Assembly: GCA_025055285.1 (NCBI GenBank)
Contig: JANWXM010000033.1
Coordinates: forward strand, 1-35,850
DNA length: 35,850 bases
Direction: 5' to 3'
Origin: Saprospiraceae bacterium
Lineage (GTDB): Bacteria; Bacteroidota; Bacteroidia; Chitinophagales; Saprospiraceae
The first letter of the stretch is position 1, and every line of letters starts with the position of its first letter. The notes beneath the pieces were generated by a model. That model was not told the origin of the DNA. It saw only the letters and a list, made by a program, of their open reading frames with translations, and searched no databases. The position numbers were made by a program, and so were the translations under genes. Of the stretch, positions 7,893-15,815 are shown one piece after another.

Positions 7893-9029
7893 ATGAAATA
7901 CCTACTCCTGCTCGCAATCCTTTCCATAGTTTTCCCAAGTAGCAAATGGCTATCCTCCTCTAGACGGACAAATGTAGCGCTGTTCGTTTCTGCTCTTCCT
8001 CTTCAGCACACTCCTCGCAACATCATTCTGCTCATTGGCGACGGCATGGGCATTGCCCAAATTACTGCTGCTATTTATGCTCAAGCCGAACAGCTTAATC
8101 TCGAGCGTTTCCCTATTACAGGGTTGATGAAGACGCATTCGGCTAAGCATCGCGTAACAGACTCAGCAGCAGGAGCTACTGCTTTTGCCTGCGGATGCAA
8201 GACTTACAACGGCGCTATTGGAGTTGACCTCCACAAGAAACCTTGTCGAACTATTTTGGAAGAAGCGGCAGCGGCGGGCATGGCCACAGGCTTAGTGGCT
8301 ACTTCTAGCATTACGCATGCTACGCCTGCTGCTTTCATTGCCCACGTTAGCAAACGCTCCGAAATGGAGGAAATTGCTCCCTTTTTTCTGAAAACTCGAA
8401 TAGACCTCCTCATCGGCGGCGGCCTCAGCTATTTCAACCGACGCTCTGACGGACGCGACCTCTGCCGCGAACTTCAGGAAAAAGGCTTCGACGTTTACAC
8501 TTTCCAGCAGCATTCTTTGAATGAATGCCAACTCAATCCAACTCGCCCTTTTGCTTGGTTTTCGGCCGATAAGGAACCTGACGGCGTCCACGAGGGTCGA
8601 AATTACTTGCCTTTAGCGGCTCGAATTGCCCCAACTTTTTTGGCTCAACGCAGCCCGCGCGGTTTCTTCCTCATGATCGAGGGTTCTCAAATTGATTGGG
8701 CCTGCCATAGAAACAACAGCGAGCACGTTGTTAAAGAGATGCTCGACTTTGATAAAGCTGTTGGTGAAGCGCTGCGCTTTGCTGAACAAGATAAAAATAC
8801 CCTAGTGGTCGTAACGGCCGACCACGAAACGGGCGGTATGGCGCTTTTGCGCGGCAACGATAAGAAAGAATTGAAAATTAAGTTTTCCACCTTACACCAT
8901 ACGGCTTCTCTGGTGCCGGTATTCGCTTATGGGCCAGGTGCCGAAATCTTTAGCGGCGTATATGACAACACCGACCTTCATGCCAAAATGAAGGCGTTTT
9001 TGAAACTGGACGCTGTGGAGATGCGCTAA
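7893..9029 (+). CDS. Alkaline phosphatase (PhoA superfamily)
   Basis: This is a secreted metal-dependent phosphomonoesterase that frees phosphate from organic esters. The family's active site is readable: LIGDGMG with metal ligand D50, TDSAAGATAF with D90 and nucleophile S91, SITHATPAAF, the MIEGSQIDWACH ligand block, TADHETGG, and the C-terminal HTASLVPVFAYGPGA that supplies the last histidine. The N-terminus (MKYLLLLAILSIVFPSSK) is a signal peptide, so the enzyme works in the periplasm or at the surface. At 378 residues it is shorter than E. coli PhoA and closer to compact Bacteroidota and Bacillus forms. It lies 24 bases behind the patatin-like lipase; together they could strip acyl chains and phosphate from lipids, though this is inference. 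No Pho box could be identified by eye. Confidence 0.93.
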   Translation: MKYLLLLAILSIVFPSSKWLSSSRRTNVALFVSALPLQHTPRNIILLIGDGMGIAQITAAIYAQAEQLNLERFPITGLMKTHSAKHRVTDSAAGATAFACGCKTYNGAIGVDLHKKPCRTILEEAAAAGMATGLVATSSITHATPAAFIAHVSKRSEMEEIAPFFLKTRIDLLIGGGLSYFNRRSDGRDLCRELQEKGFDVYTFQQHSLNECQLNPTRPFAWFSADKEPDGVHEGRNYLPLAARIAPTFLAQRSPRGFFLMIEGSQIDWACHRNNSEHVVKEMLDFDKAVGEALRFAEQDKNTLVVVTADHETGGMALLRGNDKKELKIKFSTLHHTASLVPVFAYGPGAEIFSGVYDNTDLHAKMKAFLKLDAVEMR

Positions 9030-9164
9030 CGACCATGAGTAGTTTGGTTCTGTTAGAGGCGCTGGAAACAATGCGCGAGAAGCGAGCAAGTAACCGACAA
9101 ATTGCTCCAACTTTCGTAAATTAGCGCATCTTACGCGCCTTTCATTCGAATGCACGTTTGTGCT

Positions 9165-9989
9165 ATGCCTCCTTGCAACATCACCGCTGTTCCTACGCAG
9201 ACGTTGACACCTGCTGGCACAGAAGCCCACACCGACAAACTTGTCGTAGAAGAGCCTCTTGAAATTCGCATTGCCTTTGGAAGTATTGCATACCGTCAAC
9301 AGATGTCATTAGCGGTGACCATGCGCACTCCGGGAGATGACGAAGACTTAGTCTTGGGCTTCCTATTCACGGAAGGCATCCTCCAGCGGGTAGACCAGGC
9401 TCGGGAGATTCGCGTGCTGACAGAGAATACATTAGTGGTAGAATTGGACCCTGCCCTTCCGGTAGACAAGCACCGACTTACGCGGCACTTGTTCACCTCT
9501 TCGAGTTGTGGAATATGTGGCAAGGCCTCATTGGATGCTGTACAGACAGTAAGCTGTTACTATCCTACGCGCGGTTATCCGCGGTGGAAACGCGAGTTGG
9601 TTTTTCAGCTACCCTCTCGGTTGCGCCTAGCACAAGCGGCTTTTGAGGCTACGGGCGGATTACATGCCACAGGGCTCTTTGATGAACAAGGATCGTTGGT
9701 CTTGATTCGAGAAGACGTAGGTCGCCACAATGCAGCAGACAAGGTCATTGGAGCGGCCCTTCGCAAAGGAGAGACCTTGCCCTTTCGACACTATCTTATG
9801 CTTGTTAGCGGCCGCGCCAGCTTTGAGTTGGTGCAGAAGGCGGCCATGGCCGGCCTTCCTTGCCTAGCTGCCGTGGGCGCACCTTCTCACTTGGCTGTGG
9901 AGATGGCTCAAGAGGCCGGCATAACACTCGTAGGATTTCTGCGCGGCGAACGCTTTAACGTCTACAGTTACCCTGAGCGGATCATCTGA
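9165..9989 (+). CDS. fdhD: Formate dehydrogenase accessory sulfurtransferase FdhD
   Basis: FdhD moves sulfur from the cysteine desulfurase IscS to the molybdenum cofactor, which activates formate dehydrogenase. The defining loop SSCGICGKASLDAV is present, with the sulfur-carrying cysteines at residues 115 and 118. Further conserved blocks are VVEEPLEIRI, DEDLVLGFLFTEG, IREDVGRHNAADKVIG, LVSGRASFELVQKA and GFLRGERFNVY. I chose the ATG at 9165 rather than the one at 9150 because the decayed second copy at 22.28-22.77 kb aligns from this methionine and not before it. Length is 275 residues, normal for the family. No formate dehydrogenase gene is in the window, so the client enzyme is encoded elsewhere. 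The lipoprotein gene follows after 63 bases, and this pairing recurs in the decayed copy. Confidence 0.95.
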   Translation: MPPCNITAVPTQTLTPAGTEAHTDKLVVEEPLEIRIAFGSIAYRQQMSLAVTMRTPGDDEDLVLGFLFTEGILQRVDQAREIRVLTENTLVVELDPALPVDKHRLTRHLFTSSSCGICGKASLDAVQTVSCYYPTRGYPRWKRELVFQLPSRLRLAQAAFEATGGLHATGLFDEQGSLVLIREDVGRHNAADKVIGAALRKGETLPFRHYLMLVSGRASFELVQKAAMAGLPCLAAVGAPSHLAVEMAQEAGITLVGFLRGERFNVYSYPERII

Positions 9990-10023
9990 CAGCCTCTTTA
10001 AACGGCAGCGCATTGCAACGTTC

Positions 10024-10031
10024 TATTTTTG
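10024..10031 (+). promoter_or_regulatory. Possible -7 promoter element ahead of the lipoprotein gene
   Basis: TATTTTTG matches TANNTTTG 21 bases before the ATG at 10053. No clear -33 TTTG is seen. If real, the lipoprotein gene could be transcribed independently of fdhD. Confidence 0.3.
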
Positions 10032-10052
10032 CCTTGCAAAACGGCTCTGCTC

Positions 10053-10943
10053 ATGAAAAAAGAGTTTCTCTGGGGCGCTGCACTGCTCCTGTGCGCAAAT
10101 GGTTGCGAGCCTCCGGTGCGTTTACGCGCAACGGAAAAAGGCGTTGAACGAGACTCCGTCCATTACGTGGGCATTGCCGAAAACAAGAACGATATTGACC
10201 TTCGAAAGGCTCAACTGCTTGGCACAGTTAAGATTGGAGATTATGGGTTGACCCTCGATTGTCACTACGCCGATGTGCTTGAGCGAGCTTGTCGCAATGC
10301 AGGCCGCATCGGGGGCAATTTGTTAGTCATCACTCGGCACCGGCGTTACCAGGTCAAATCCAACTGCCACACCGTCAAGGCGGAAATTTACAGCGTGCCT
10401 TCTTTGGAAGGTATGGAAAGCCGTATGTACTGGCACCCAGAGCGCCGTCTGCTGAAAGGCGATCTGCGAGCAAATCCTTTAGGTGCAGAGAAGCAACTCC
10501 CTGTTGTGCACACGCATCTAACTTGTCGGTTAGGCGGCGACTTTTTTCGCGAGGCATTCATACGCACGGAGACGCTCTTCTTTCCCGACAGCGCGGCCCG
10601 CCCCTCGGATGCACGCCTCGAAGCGCTTGCTTTGCGCCGCGCTCAGCTGCATTTCGACTTGACGGAGCTCTTCGCTCGCCAACTAAAGGCTGAACTGATG
10701 ACTTTTGCTCCCGACCTAAACCGCTTAGTTGGCGAGTATCGCGCTCGAACCCACGAGTGCGTGCGCCAACTCCGCGCCGAACAGGCCCATCTCGATGCAG
10801 CACTCGTCGCTAACCTCGCAGCGGCAGATTCCATCCTCACTAATTGGGAAAACATCGTTCGAAGGAGATTGCAAGAAACGGAGGCTTACTTCGGACAGCA
10901 GCGGATTGACCTGCGCAAGCGAAAGTCCTCGCCAAAATCGTAG
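10053..10943 (+). CDS. Lipoprotein of unknown function linked to fdhD
   Basis: The start at 10053 gives a short lipoprotein signal, MKKEFLWGAALLLCANGC, with the candidate lipid-bearing Cys at residue 18 followed by EPP. The decayed copy begins at the equivalent MTRKFLW, which supports this start. The first half has a block LRKAQLLGTVKIGDYG, then ADVLERACRNAGRIGGN and LLVITRHRR, reminiscent of small envelope lipoproteins with a heavy-metal-binding-like or RcsF-like fold (weak resemblance only). The last 90 residues are rich in Ala, Arg, Glu and Leu and likely form long helices, ending in the basic tail LRKRKSSPKS. Length is 296 residues. I do not recognise a characterised family. It follows fdhD at 63 bases, and the same order is kept in the inverted copy near 22 kb. 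Confidence 0.75.
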   Translation: MKKEFLWGAALLLCANGCEPPVRLRATEKGVERDSVHYVGIAENKNDIDLRKAQLLGTVKIGDYGLTLDCHYADVLERACRNAGRIGGNLLVITRHRRYQVKSNCHTVKAEIYSVPSLEGMESRMYWHPERRLLKGDLRANPLGAEKQLPVVHTHLTCRLGGDFFREAFIRTETLFFPDSAARPSDARLEALALRRAQLHFDLTELFARQLKAELMTFAPDLNRLVGEYRARTHECVRQLRAEQAHLDAALVANLAAADSILTNWENIVRRRLQETEAYFGQQRIDLRKRKSSPKS

Positions 10944-10975
10944 ACGTACAACGAGGTCTACTCTACCCGCTTTCT

Positions 10976-11356
10976 TTGAAATCACTCGTAAACCTAATAG
11001 ATGTGGAAGACTGGGAACTAGATTTTGAATGGCTACGGGTGCGCCATGAAGTAAAAGACGCAATGCGGCGCGATAGTTTGCCTGACCTAAATGCAATGCT
11101 GTTTCTGATCGGCATTCAGGAACTGGGCTGGTGGAAGAAAAACTTTACCAAAGAGGAGAAGCAAGACCTCATGCATATTGCCGTATGTCGTCTGTTGGCT
11201 TACGACGGCTATTACGAGTTTGTGGGCCGCGATGCCGACGGCTGGCCTCATTGGCGGCAAGTGCGCAGCATTCAGGTATTACCTCTACCTGAACAAGAGC
11301 GCCTGTTGAAGGAAAAAATTATCCAGTACTTTAAAGACCTAGAGGCCGAGAGATAA
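10976..11356 (+). CDS. Hypothetical cytoplasmic protein, 126 residues
   Basis: This is a small soluble protein without signal or membrane segments. It is rich in aromatic and charged residues (ELGWWKKNFTKEEKQD, LLAYDGYYEF, DGWPHW), which gives it the look of a genuine conserved protein. I do not recognise the family. The frame is open only from 10910, and no ATG lies in the N-terminal part: the choices are TTG at 10976 or GTG at 11003, and I kept the longer. It sits 32 bases behind the lipoprotein gene and 26 bases before the cyclophilin gene, so it is probably co-transcribed with both. No counterpart was seen beside the decayed copy of the fdhD-lipoprotein pair. Confidence 0.65.
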   Translation: MKSLVNLIDVEDWELDFEWLRVRHEVKDAMRRDSLPDLNAMLFLIGIQELGWWKKNFTKEEKQDLMHIAVCRLLAYDGYYEFVGRDADGWPHWRQVRSIQVLPLPEQERLLKEKIIQYFKDLEAER

Positions 11357-11382
11357 CGATACTCAAATGCTTATTTAACGCT

Positions 11383-12036
11383 ATGTCTAAGACGACGATG
11401 AGACCAATCCTTCTTCCTCTGATGTTGGCCTTTGTGGTAAGCACCTGCCAAAAACGCCAAACCATCGTGCGTATTGAGACGAACTTGGGCGTCATTCGCG
11501 TGCGGCTCTACGATGAAACACCGCTGCATCGCGATAACTTTTTAAAATTGGCTCAATCAGGGTTCTACGACAGTTTGCTATTTCACCGCGTTATCCGTGA
11601 TTTTGTCATTCAAGGTGGTGATCCGACTTCAAAGAATGCGCCCGCGGGGGTTGTTCTTGGCAGTGGTGATACGGGCTATACCATTCCAGCGGAAATACGC
11701 TTTCCTCATGTGCGTGGTGCCTTGGCTGCTGCGCGCAAACCTGATGCCGTTAATCCTCAACGTGCCTCTGATGGAAGTCAGTTTTACATCGTGCAAGGGC
11801 AACCTCAGACGGATGCCTCTCTAGATGAATGGGAGCGCGTACTGGGCATCAAGTTCAGCCCTCAGTGGCGCGCTCGTTACAAAGCATTGGGCGGAACGCC
11901 ACAGCTAGATGGCCAGTACACCGTTTTTGGAGAGGTCGTCTCTGGCCTCGAAGTTGTGGACCGCATTGCCGCCGTGCCACGCGACGCCCACGATAGACCG
12001 CTAGAAGACATCCGCATGTTCGTGCGCGTCGAGTAG
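11383..12036 (+). CDS. Peptidyl-prolyl cis-trans isomerase, cyclophilin type, exported
   Basis: The enzyme speeds proline isomerisation during folding of envelope proteins. The N-terminus (RPILLPLMLAFVVSTC) is a signal sequence ending in a Cys, so it may be a lipoprotein, although Thr just before the Cys is unusual for a lipobox. The cyclophilin core spans residues about 27-217, with the catalytic FHRVIRDFVIQGGDP block, the DGSQFYIVQG strand and the C-terminal YTVFGEVVSGLEVVDRIA. Between the last two there is an extra stretch of about 40 residues (roughly 145-185) that many Bacteroidota periplasmic cyclophilins share. It is the last gene of the 9.1-12.0 kb group; the sugar operon begins 105 bases later with its own promoter-like element. 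Confidence 0.93.
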   Translation: MSKTTMRPILLPLMLAFVVSTCQKRQTIVRIETNLGVIRVRLYDETPLHRDNFLKLAQSGFYDSLLFHRVIRDFVIQGGDPTSKNAPAGVVLGSGDTGYTIPAEIRFPHVRGALAAARKPDAVNPQRASDGSQFYIVQGQPQTDASLDEWERVLGIKFSPQWRARYKALGGTPQLDGQYTVFGEVVSGLEVVDRIAAVPRDAHDRPLEDIRMFVRVE

Positions 12037-12089
12037 CGCTGTACCCAATAACCACTTTCCTGCATCTTTCTTTGGAAAAACCTCTTCTA

Positions 12090-12101
12090 CGCCGCGCGGC
12101 G
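12090..12101. promoter_or_regulatory. 12-base perfect palindrome next to the sugar operon promoter
   Basis: CGCCGCGCGGCG is a perfect inverted repeat whose end lies six bases before the TACCTTTG element at 12108, inside the promoter spacer. Its position suits an operator for a dimeric regulator, but no regulator gene is nearby and chance GC palindromes occur. Confidence 0.3.
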
Positions 12102-12107
12102 ATATTC

Positions 12108-12115
12108 TACCTTTG
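12108..12115 (+). promoter_or_regulatory. -7 promoter element of the sugar operon
   Basis: TACCTTTG matches the Bacteroidota TANNTTTG consensus 26 bases before the ATG at 12142, so the leader would be about 20 bases. No good -33 TTTG is visible. The same octamer sits at a similar distance before the GT2 gene at 30129. Confidence 0.45.
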
Positions 12116-12141
12116 CCCGCATTTTCGTCAAGACAAAACTC

Positions 12142-13182
12142 ATGAGCAAAAGACAAAAGATTTTATTCCTGGTCGGCTCTTTTAACCAGACTACTCAAAT
12201 GCATCAAATAGCCAGCCACTTACAAGACGAATTTGAATGCTGGTTTACTCAGTTTTTTCCCGATTCTTTGCTGGAAAAGTGGGCGCTAAAGGCTGGTCTG
12301 CTGGAGAATACCATCATGGGCGAGAAATTTAAAAAGCGCGCCGACCATTATTTAAGCGAACATAATTTACCCATCGATTACATGGGTCAGCGCAATGAGT
12401 ACGATTTGGCTGTGCTATGTTCTGACCTAATTGTACCGCGTCGGTTGCAAGCCATAAAAACAGTGTGGGTGCAAGAGGGCATGACTGATCCCGTAAACTT
12501 TCTAACTCACGTAGTAAGGAAAGTGCGCGTGCTGCCGCGCTACTTGACCCTCAACACCTCGCTCAATGGCGCTTCGAATTTGTGTGATATTTACTGTGTG
12601 GCCTCGGAAGGCTACAAGGAACACTTTGCTTGCATGGGTACAGACCCAGATAAGATCGTGGTTACGGGCATGCCTAATTACGACAACCTCCATCGCCATT
12701 TGAATAACGACTTTCCCTACCGAGGCTATGTGTTAGTAGTAACTTCGGATATTCGCGAAACTTTTCGCTACGAGAATCGCCCAGCTTTTCTGCGCAAGTG
12801 TGTGCGCATTGCGGCAGGCAGGCCCATGATTTTTAAACTTCATCCTAACGAAAATGCTGAACGCGCTATACGCGAAATTCGAGAAGTCGTTGGCCCAGAT
12901 GCGCTTGTATTCACAGATGGCGACCCATATGCCATGATCGCCAATTGCGATGAGCTGATCTGCCAATATTCTACTTTGGTGTACGTTGGAATTATCCTGG
13001 GGAAAAAAGTGCATTCTTATTTTGATCTGGAGCACCTACGCCGTCTTGCACCGTGGCAAAACGGCGGCACTTCAGCTCGTCGCATTGCCGAGCTTTGTCG
13101 GCAGTATTTGGCTTTTCCCAAAAAGGATGGACCTGCTTTTTTGCGCAGTTTAGGAATTAATCAAACGCTTTCAGTCGCGTGA
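12142..13182 (+). CDS. GT-B-fold glycosyl/glycerophosphotransferase-like protein
   Basis: The 346-residue protein has the late-domain motifs of the CDP-glycerol glycerophosphotransferase, Kdo transferase and capsule transferase superfamily: VVTGMPNYDNL near residue 173, FKLHPNE near 232, and a C-terminal loop CQYSTLVYVGIILGKKV corresponding to the SS-x-x-E-A-x-x-x-GKP segment of GT-B donors. The N-terminal part starts with KILFLVGSFNQTTQMHQIA, a Rossmann-like first strand and loop. No membrane segment is seen. It is first in the long plus-strand operon and overlaps the next gene, a CMP-sugar synthetase, by four bases (GTGA). The context suggests it uses the activated sugar made by the operon, but a 2-epimerase or PseG-like hydrolase role cannot be excluded because those enzymes share the fold. 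Confidence 0.65.
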   Translation: MSKRQKILFLVGSFNQTTQMHQIASHLQDEFECWFTQFFPDSLLEKWALKAGLLENTIMGEKFKKRADHYLSEHNLPIDYMGQRNEYDLAVLCSDLIVPRRLQAIKTVWVQEGMTDPVNFLTHVVRKVRVLPRYLTLNTSLNGASNLCDIYCVASEGYKEHFACMGTDPDKIVVTGMPNYDNLHRHLNNDFPYRGYVLVVTSDIRETFRYENRPAFLRKCVRIAAGRPMIFKLHPNENAERAIREIREVVGPDALVFTDGDPYAMIANCDELICQYSTLVYVGIILGKKVHSYFDLEHLRRLAPWQNGGTSARRIAELCRQYLAFPKKDGPAFLRSLGINQTLSVA

Positions 13183-13973
13183 GTCGCATTGTTACTGTCG
13201 TTCAGGCTCGCATGGGTTCTACTCGCCTACCTGGGAAGGTAATGCTCGACCTGGTTGGCCAACCGCTGCTGCTGCGGATGATCGAGCGCGTACAGGCAGC
13301 GCAAAAAGTGGAAACTATCGTCGTAGCAACTACTGTAGAAGCATCCGATGATCCCATTGAAGCGCTTTGCATCCAGAATGGTTTGCGCTGTTACCGCGGC
13401 AGTGTGGAAGACCTTCTCGACCGCCATTATCAGGCAGGGCGGCTATGGAACGCCGACGCCGTTGCCAAAATACCATCCGATTGTCCTCTTATTGACCCAG
13501 CAGTAATCGACCGCGTCTTCGAATACTTTTTGCAAAACGACTACGACTACGTCAGTAATCTCCATCCCGCGACTTATCCTGATGGGAACGATGTAGAAGT
13601 GATGAAAATGAGCGCCTTAGAGGTTGCTTGGAAAGAAGCCCGGCGACCCTTCGAACGCGAACACACCACGCCATTTCTCTGGGAAAATCCAAACCGCTTT
13701 TCCATCGGCAACGTCCGGTGGGAAACAGGTTTAGATTATTCAATGACTCATCGCTGGACAATCGACTACCCAGAAGATTACGCCTTTATTCGAGCCGTTT
13801 ACGAGGAATTGTACCCTAAAAACCCGCGCTTTACGCTTCAAGACATTTTAGATTTGACAGAACGCCGACCTGATATCTTTGCCCTTAACTGCCGATATGC
13901 AGGCGTCAACTGGTATCGGCATCACTTGCATGAACTCAAAACCATCACTGCTGACCAAACTCGACACGTGTGA
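13179..13973 (+). CDS. SpsF-like cytidylyltransferase (CMP-sugar synthetase homologue)
   Basis: The protein belongs to the SpsF/NeuA/KdsB group of nucleotidyltransferases that activate acidic keto-sugars with CTP. The nucleotide-binding N-terminus VTVVQARMGSTRLPGKVM is diagnostic, followed by IVVATTVEASDDPIEALC, YRGSVEDLLDRHYQA and KIPSDCPLIDP, which carries the metal-binding Asp. Length is 264 residues, as for SpsF. The start is GTG, overlapping the previous gene's stop as GTGA, and its own stop overlaps the next GTG start in the same way, so translation of the three genes is probably coupled. In Bacillus sps and many glycan clusters SpsF homologues accompany a NeuB-like synthase (SpsE), as here. 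I infer activation of the operon's own alpha-keto acid sugar. Confidence 0.88.
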   Translation: MSRIVTVVQARMGSTRLPGKVMLDLVGQPLLLRMIERVQAAQKVETIVVATTVEASDDPIEALCIQNGLRCYRGSVEDLLDRHYQAGRLWNADAVAKIPSDCPLIDPAVIDRVFEYFLQNDYDYVSNLHPATYPDGNDVEVMKMSALEVAWKEARRPFEREHTTPFLWENPNRFSIGNVRWETGLDYSMTHRWTIDYPEDYAFIRAVYEELYPKNPRFTLQDILDLTERRPDIFALNCRYAGVNWYRHHLHELKTITADQTRHV

Positions 13974-14848
13974 CAACGGATAGCCTTTCTTTTTCTCCTG
14001 CTTCGCACGCTGACTTAGCTCAGTTGGCCCTGCGCGTGCGTGAACACATCCTGCGCATGTCTACCGACGGAGGCTGCTTCACAGGCGCCTCTCTATCGTG
14101 CGCCGATCTATTCGTCTTTCTCTATACGCGTTTTTTGCGGATTGGGCCTGACCGGCTTTCTGACCCAGAACGCGATTATTTGTTGCTCTCCAAGGGCCAT
14201 GACGTACCCGCCTTATATGCTACCCTGGCCGAACTGGGTTGGATACCTGTCGAACGATTAAAAAATCATCTGAAAACCAACGACTTTATCTACTGGCATC
14301 CCAATCGCCATTTGCCAGGTGTTGAGTTCCACTCTGGCTCTTTGGGCCACTTGCCCGCTGTCGGAGTGGGTATTGCACTCGATATCAAGTTGCGTTGCGG
14401 ACAAAACCGCGTAGTAGTAGTCACAGGCGATGGCGAGCTCGACGAAGGTTCGGTATGGGAAGCACTGCTCGTTGCCTCAGCCTATCGGCTAGATAACCTT
14501 GTTATTGTCGTAGATCGCAATCACTTTCAGGCAAATCTGCCCACAGAAGAGCTCATTCCATTAGAGCCATTGGCACCTAAGTTTGAAGCGTTTGGGTGCG
14601 CCGTCGAACGCATTAGTGGCCATGATTTTGCTCAAATGGAAGTGACATTTAGCCGCCTCCCCTTTCAAACGGGCAAACCTAGCGTCATTATCGCCGACAC
14701 TATACGAGGCAAAGGCGTGCCTAGCATTGAGGCACGCGCTGACCGCTGGTTCTGTAACTTCACGCACGAGGAGGTAGAAGCGCTACTGGGCGAACTACGT
14801 GGCGAAGCCCAAGCGCATCTAACCTCTGAAACCCTTACCGTCCGCTAA
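13970..14848 (+). CDS. Transketolase, N-terminal (thiamine diphosphate-binding) subunit
   Basis: This is one half of a split transketolase, which transfers two-carbon ketol units between sugar phosphates. The ThDP-binding motif is visible as GDGE beginning at residue 153 and closing at Asn184 in VIVVDRNHFQ. Other conserved blocks are LLSKGHDVPALYA, FHSGSLGHLPAVGVGIALDIKL and TIRGKGVPSIE. At 292 residues it matches stand-alone N-terminal subunits. The GTG start overlaps the spsF-like stop as GTGA, and the C-terminal partner begins 12 bases downstream. Since it is embedded between CMP-sugar synthetase and aminotransferase genes, I infer it makes or reshapes a sugar precursor for this operon rather than serving the pentose phosphate pathway. 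Confidence 0.92.
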   Translation: MTTDSLSFSPASHADLAQLALRVREHILRMSTDGGCFTGASLSCADLFVFLYTRFLRIGPDRLSDPERDYLLLSKGHDVPALYATLAELGWIPVERLKNHLKTNDFIYWHPNRHLPGVEFHSGSLGHLPAVGVGIALDIKLRCGQNRVVVVTGDGELDEGSVWEALLVASAYRLDNLVIVVDRNHFQANLPTEELIPLEPLAPKFEAFGCAVERISGHDFAQMEVTFSRLPFQTGKPSVIIADTIRGKGVPSIEARADRWFCNFTHEEVEALLGELRGEAQAHLTSETLTVR

Positions 14849-14860
14849 CTCGCTGCGCAC

Positions 14861-15760
14861 ATGAACTACCAGGAACTCATCCGCCAAATAGCGCTTAACG
14901 ACGAGCGCATTATTGTGATGACTGCCGAAAACCGCGCTGTGCTGCGCGAGTTACCACCCGTATTGGGCGAGCGTTTCATTGACGTAGGTATCGCTGAGCA
15001 AACAATGATTGGCGCTGCTGCGGGTCTAGCCCTGCGCGGCCGAATCCCTATTTGCCATGCCCTAGCGCCATTCCTCATCTATCGCGCCTATGAGTTCGTT
15101 CGTACCGATGTAGGCATTGCTCACCTACCAGTAAAATTGAGCAGCTGGATAGCTGGCTTCCTCTCCGAGGCAAATGGCCCTACCCATCAGGCGATTGAGG
15201 ACGTGGCGCTCATGCGCGCTATTCCGGGTATGACAGTTTTCTGCCCTGCCGATGAGGCCGATATGTTGGCCATGCTACCAGCCATTTGGGCTTCACCCGA
15301 CCCAGCCTACGTCCGCCTCATCGTGCGCAAAACGGACTACACTCATGCGCCTTTTGAAATTGGCAAAGCAGAAGTTATTAGGGAAGGATCTGATATTACA
15401 CTACTCGTCTATGGTTTACTGTTCGAGGAAGCTCGACAAACCGTTCCTTTACTTGAACAAGAGGGCCTTAGCGTAGGCCTTATCAACATGCGCTCGCTTA
15501 AGCCGGTAGACGAAGAGGCCATCGTACGCGCTGCTAAAACTTCAAAGCGACTTGTAACTATTGAAGACCATCTCCTTACGGGTGGTTTATACAGCATCGT
15601 AGCTGAGGTATTGCTCAAGCACGGACTGTCGGCCGAAGTACAACCCTTGGCTCTTGAGGAGCGCTGGTTCCACCCGGCACTTCTATCTGATGTGCTTGCT
15701 CATGAAGGCTTTACTGCAGAACAACTTGCTCGACGCATTACTCTACCCGGCTGGGTGTAG
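14861..15760 (+). CDS. Transketolase, C-terminal (pyrimidine-binding) subunit
   Basis: This is the second half of the split transketolase. The catalytic glutamate that activates the thiamine ring is Glu46 in FIDVGIAEQTMIGAAAGLA. It is followed by the HQAIEDVALMRAIPGMTVFCPAD segment and a C-terminal transketolase-type Rossmann domain with ITLLVYGLLFEEA, SVGLINMRSLKPVDEE and LVTIEDHLLTGGL. Length is 299 residues, normal for the C-terminal subunit. It must pair with the preceding gene product to form the active site at the dimer interface. The 12-base gap implies co-translation in matched amounts. A 1-deoxyxylulose-5-phosphate synthase-like reaction is an alternative within the superfamily, but the split form and short halves fit transketolase better. 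Confidence 0.92.
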   Translation: MNYQELIRQIALNDERIIVMTAENRAVLRELPPVLGERFIDVGIAEQTMIGAAAGLALRGRIPICHALAPFLIYRAYEFVRTDVGIAHLPVKLSSWIAGFLSEANGPTHQAIEDVALMRAIPGMTVFCPADEADMLAMLPAIWASPDPAYVRLIVRKTDYTHAPFEIGKAEVIREGSDITLLVYGLLFEEARQTVPLLEQEGLSVGLINMRSLKPVDEEAIVRAAKTSKRLVTIEDHLLTGGLYSIVAEVLLKHGLSAEVQPLALEERWFHPALLSDVLAHEGFTAEQLARRITLPGWV

Positions 15761-15815
15761 ACTTAATGATCTTCGTTAAAAAAGGTGAAGCTCGTTTGAC
15801 CTTAATCGTTCAACT

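Noticed and set aside
9150-9164. Upstream ATG as fdhD start
   Set aside because: The decayed copy aligns only from the second methionine, so 9165 is better supported.
13970-15760. Pyruvate dehydrogenase E1 or 1-deoxyxylulose-5-phosphate synthase
   Set aside because: Subunit lengths and the GIAEQ and SKGHDVPALYA blocks fit split transketolase; no lipoyl or E2 genes are nearby.
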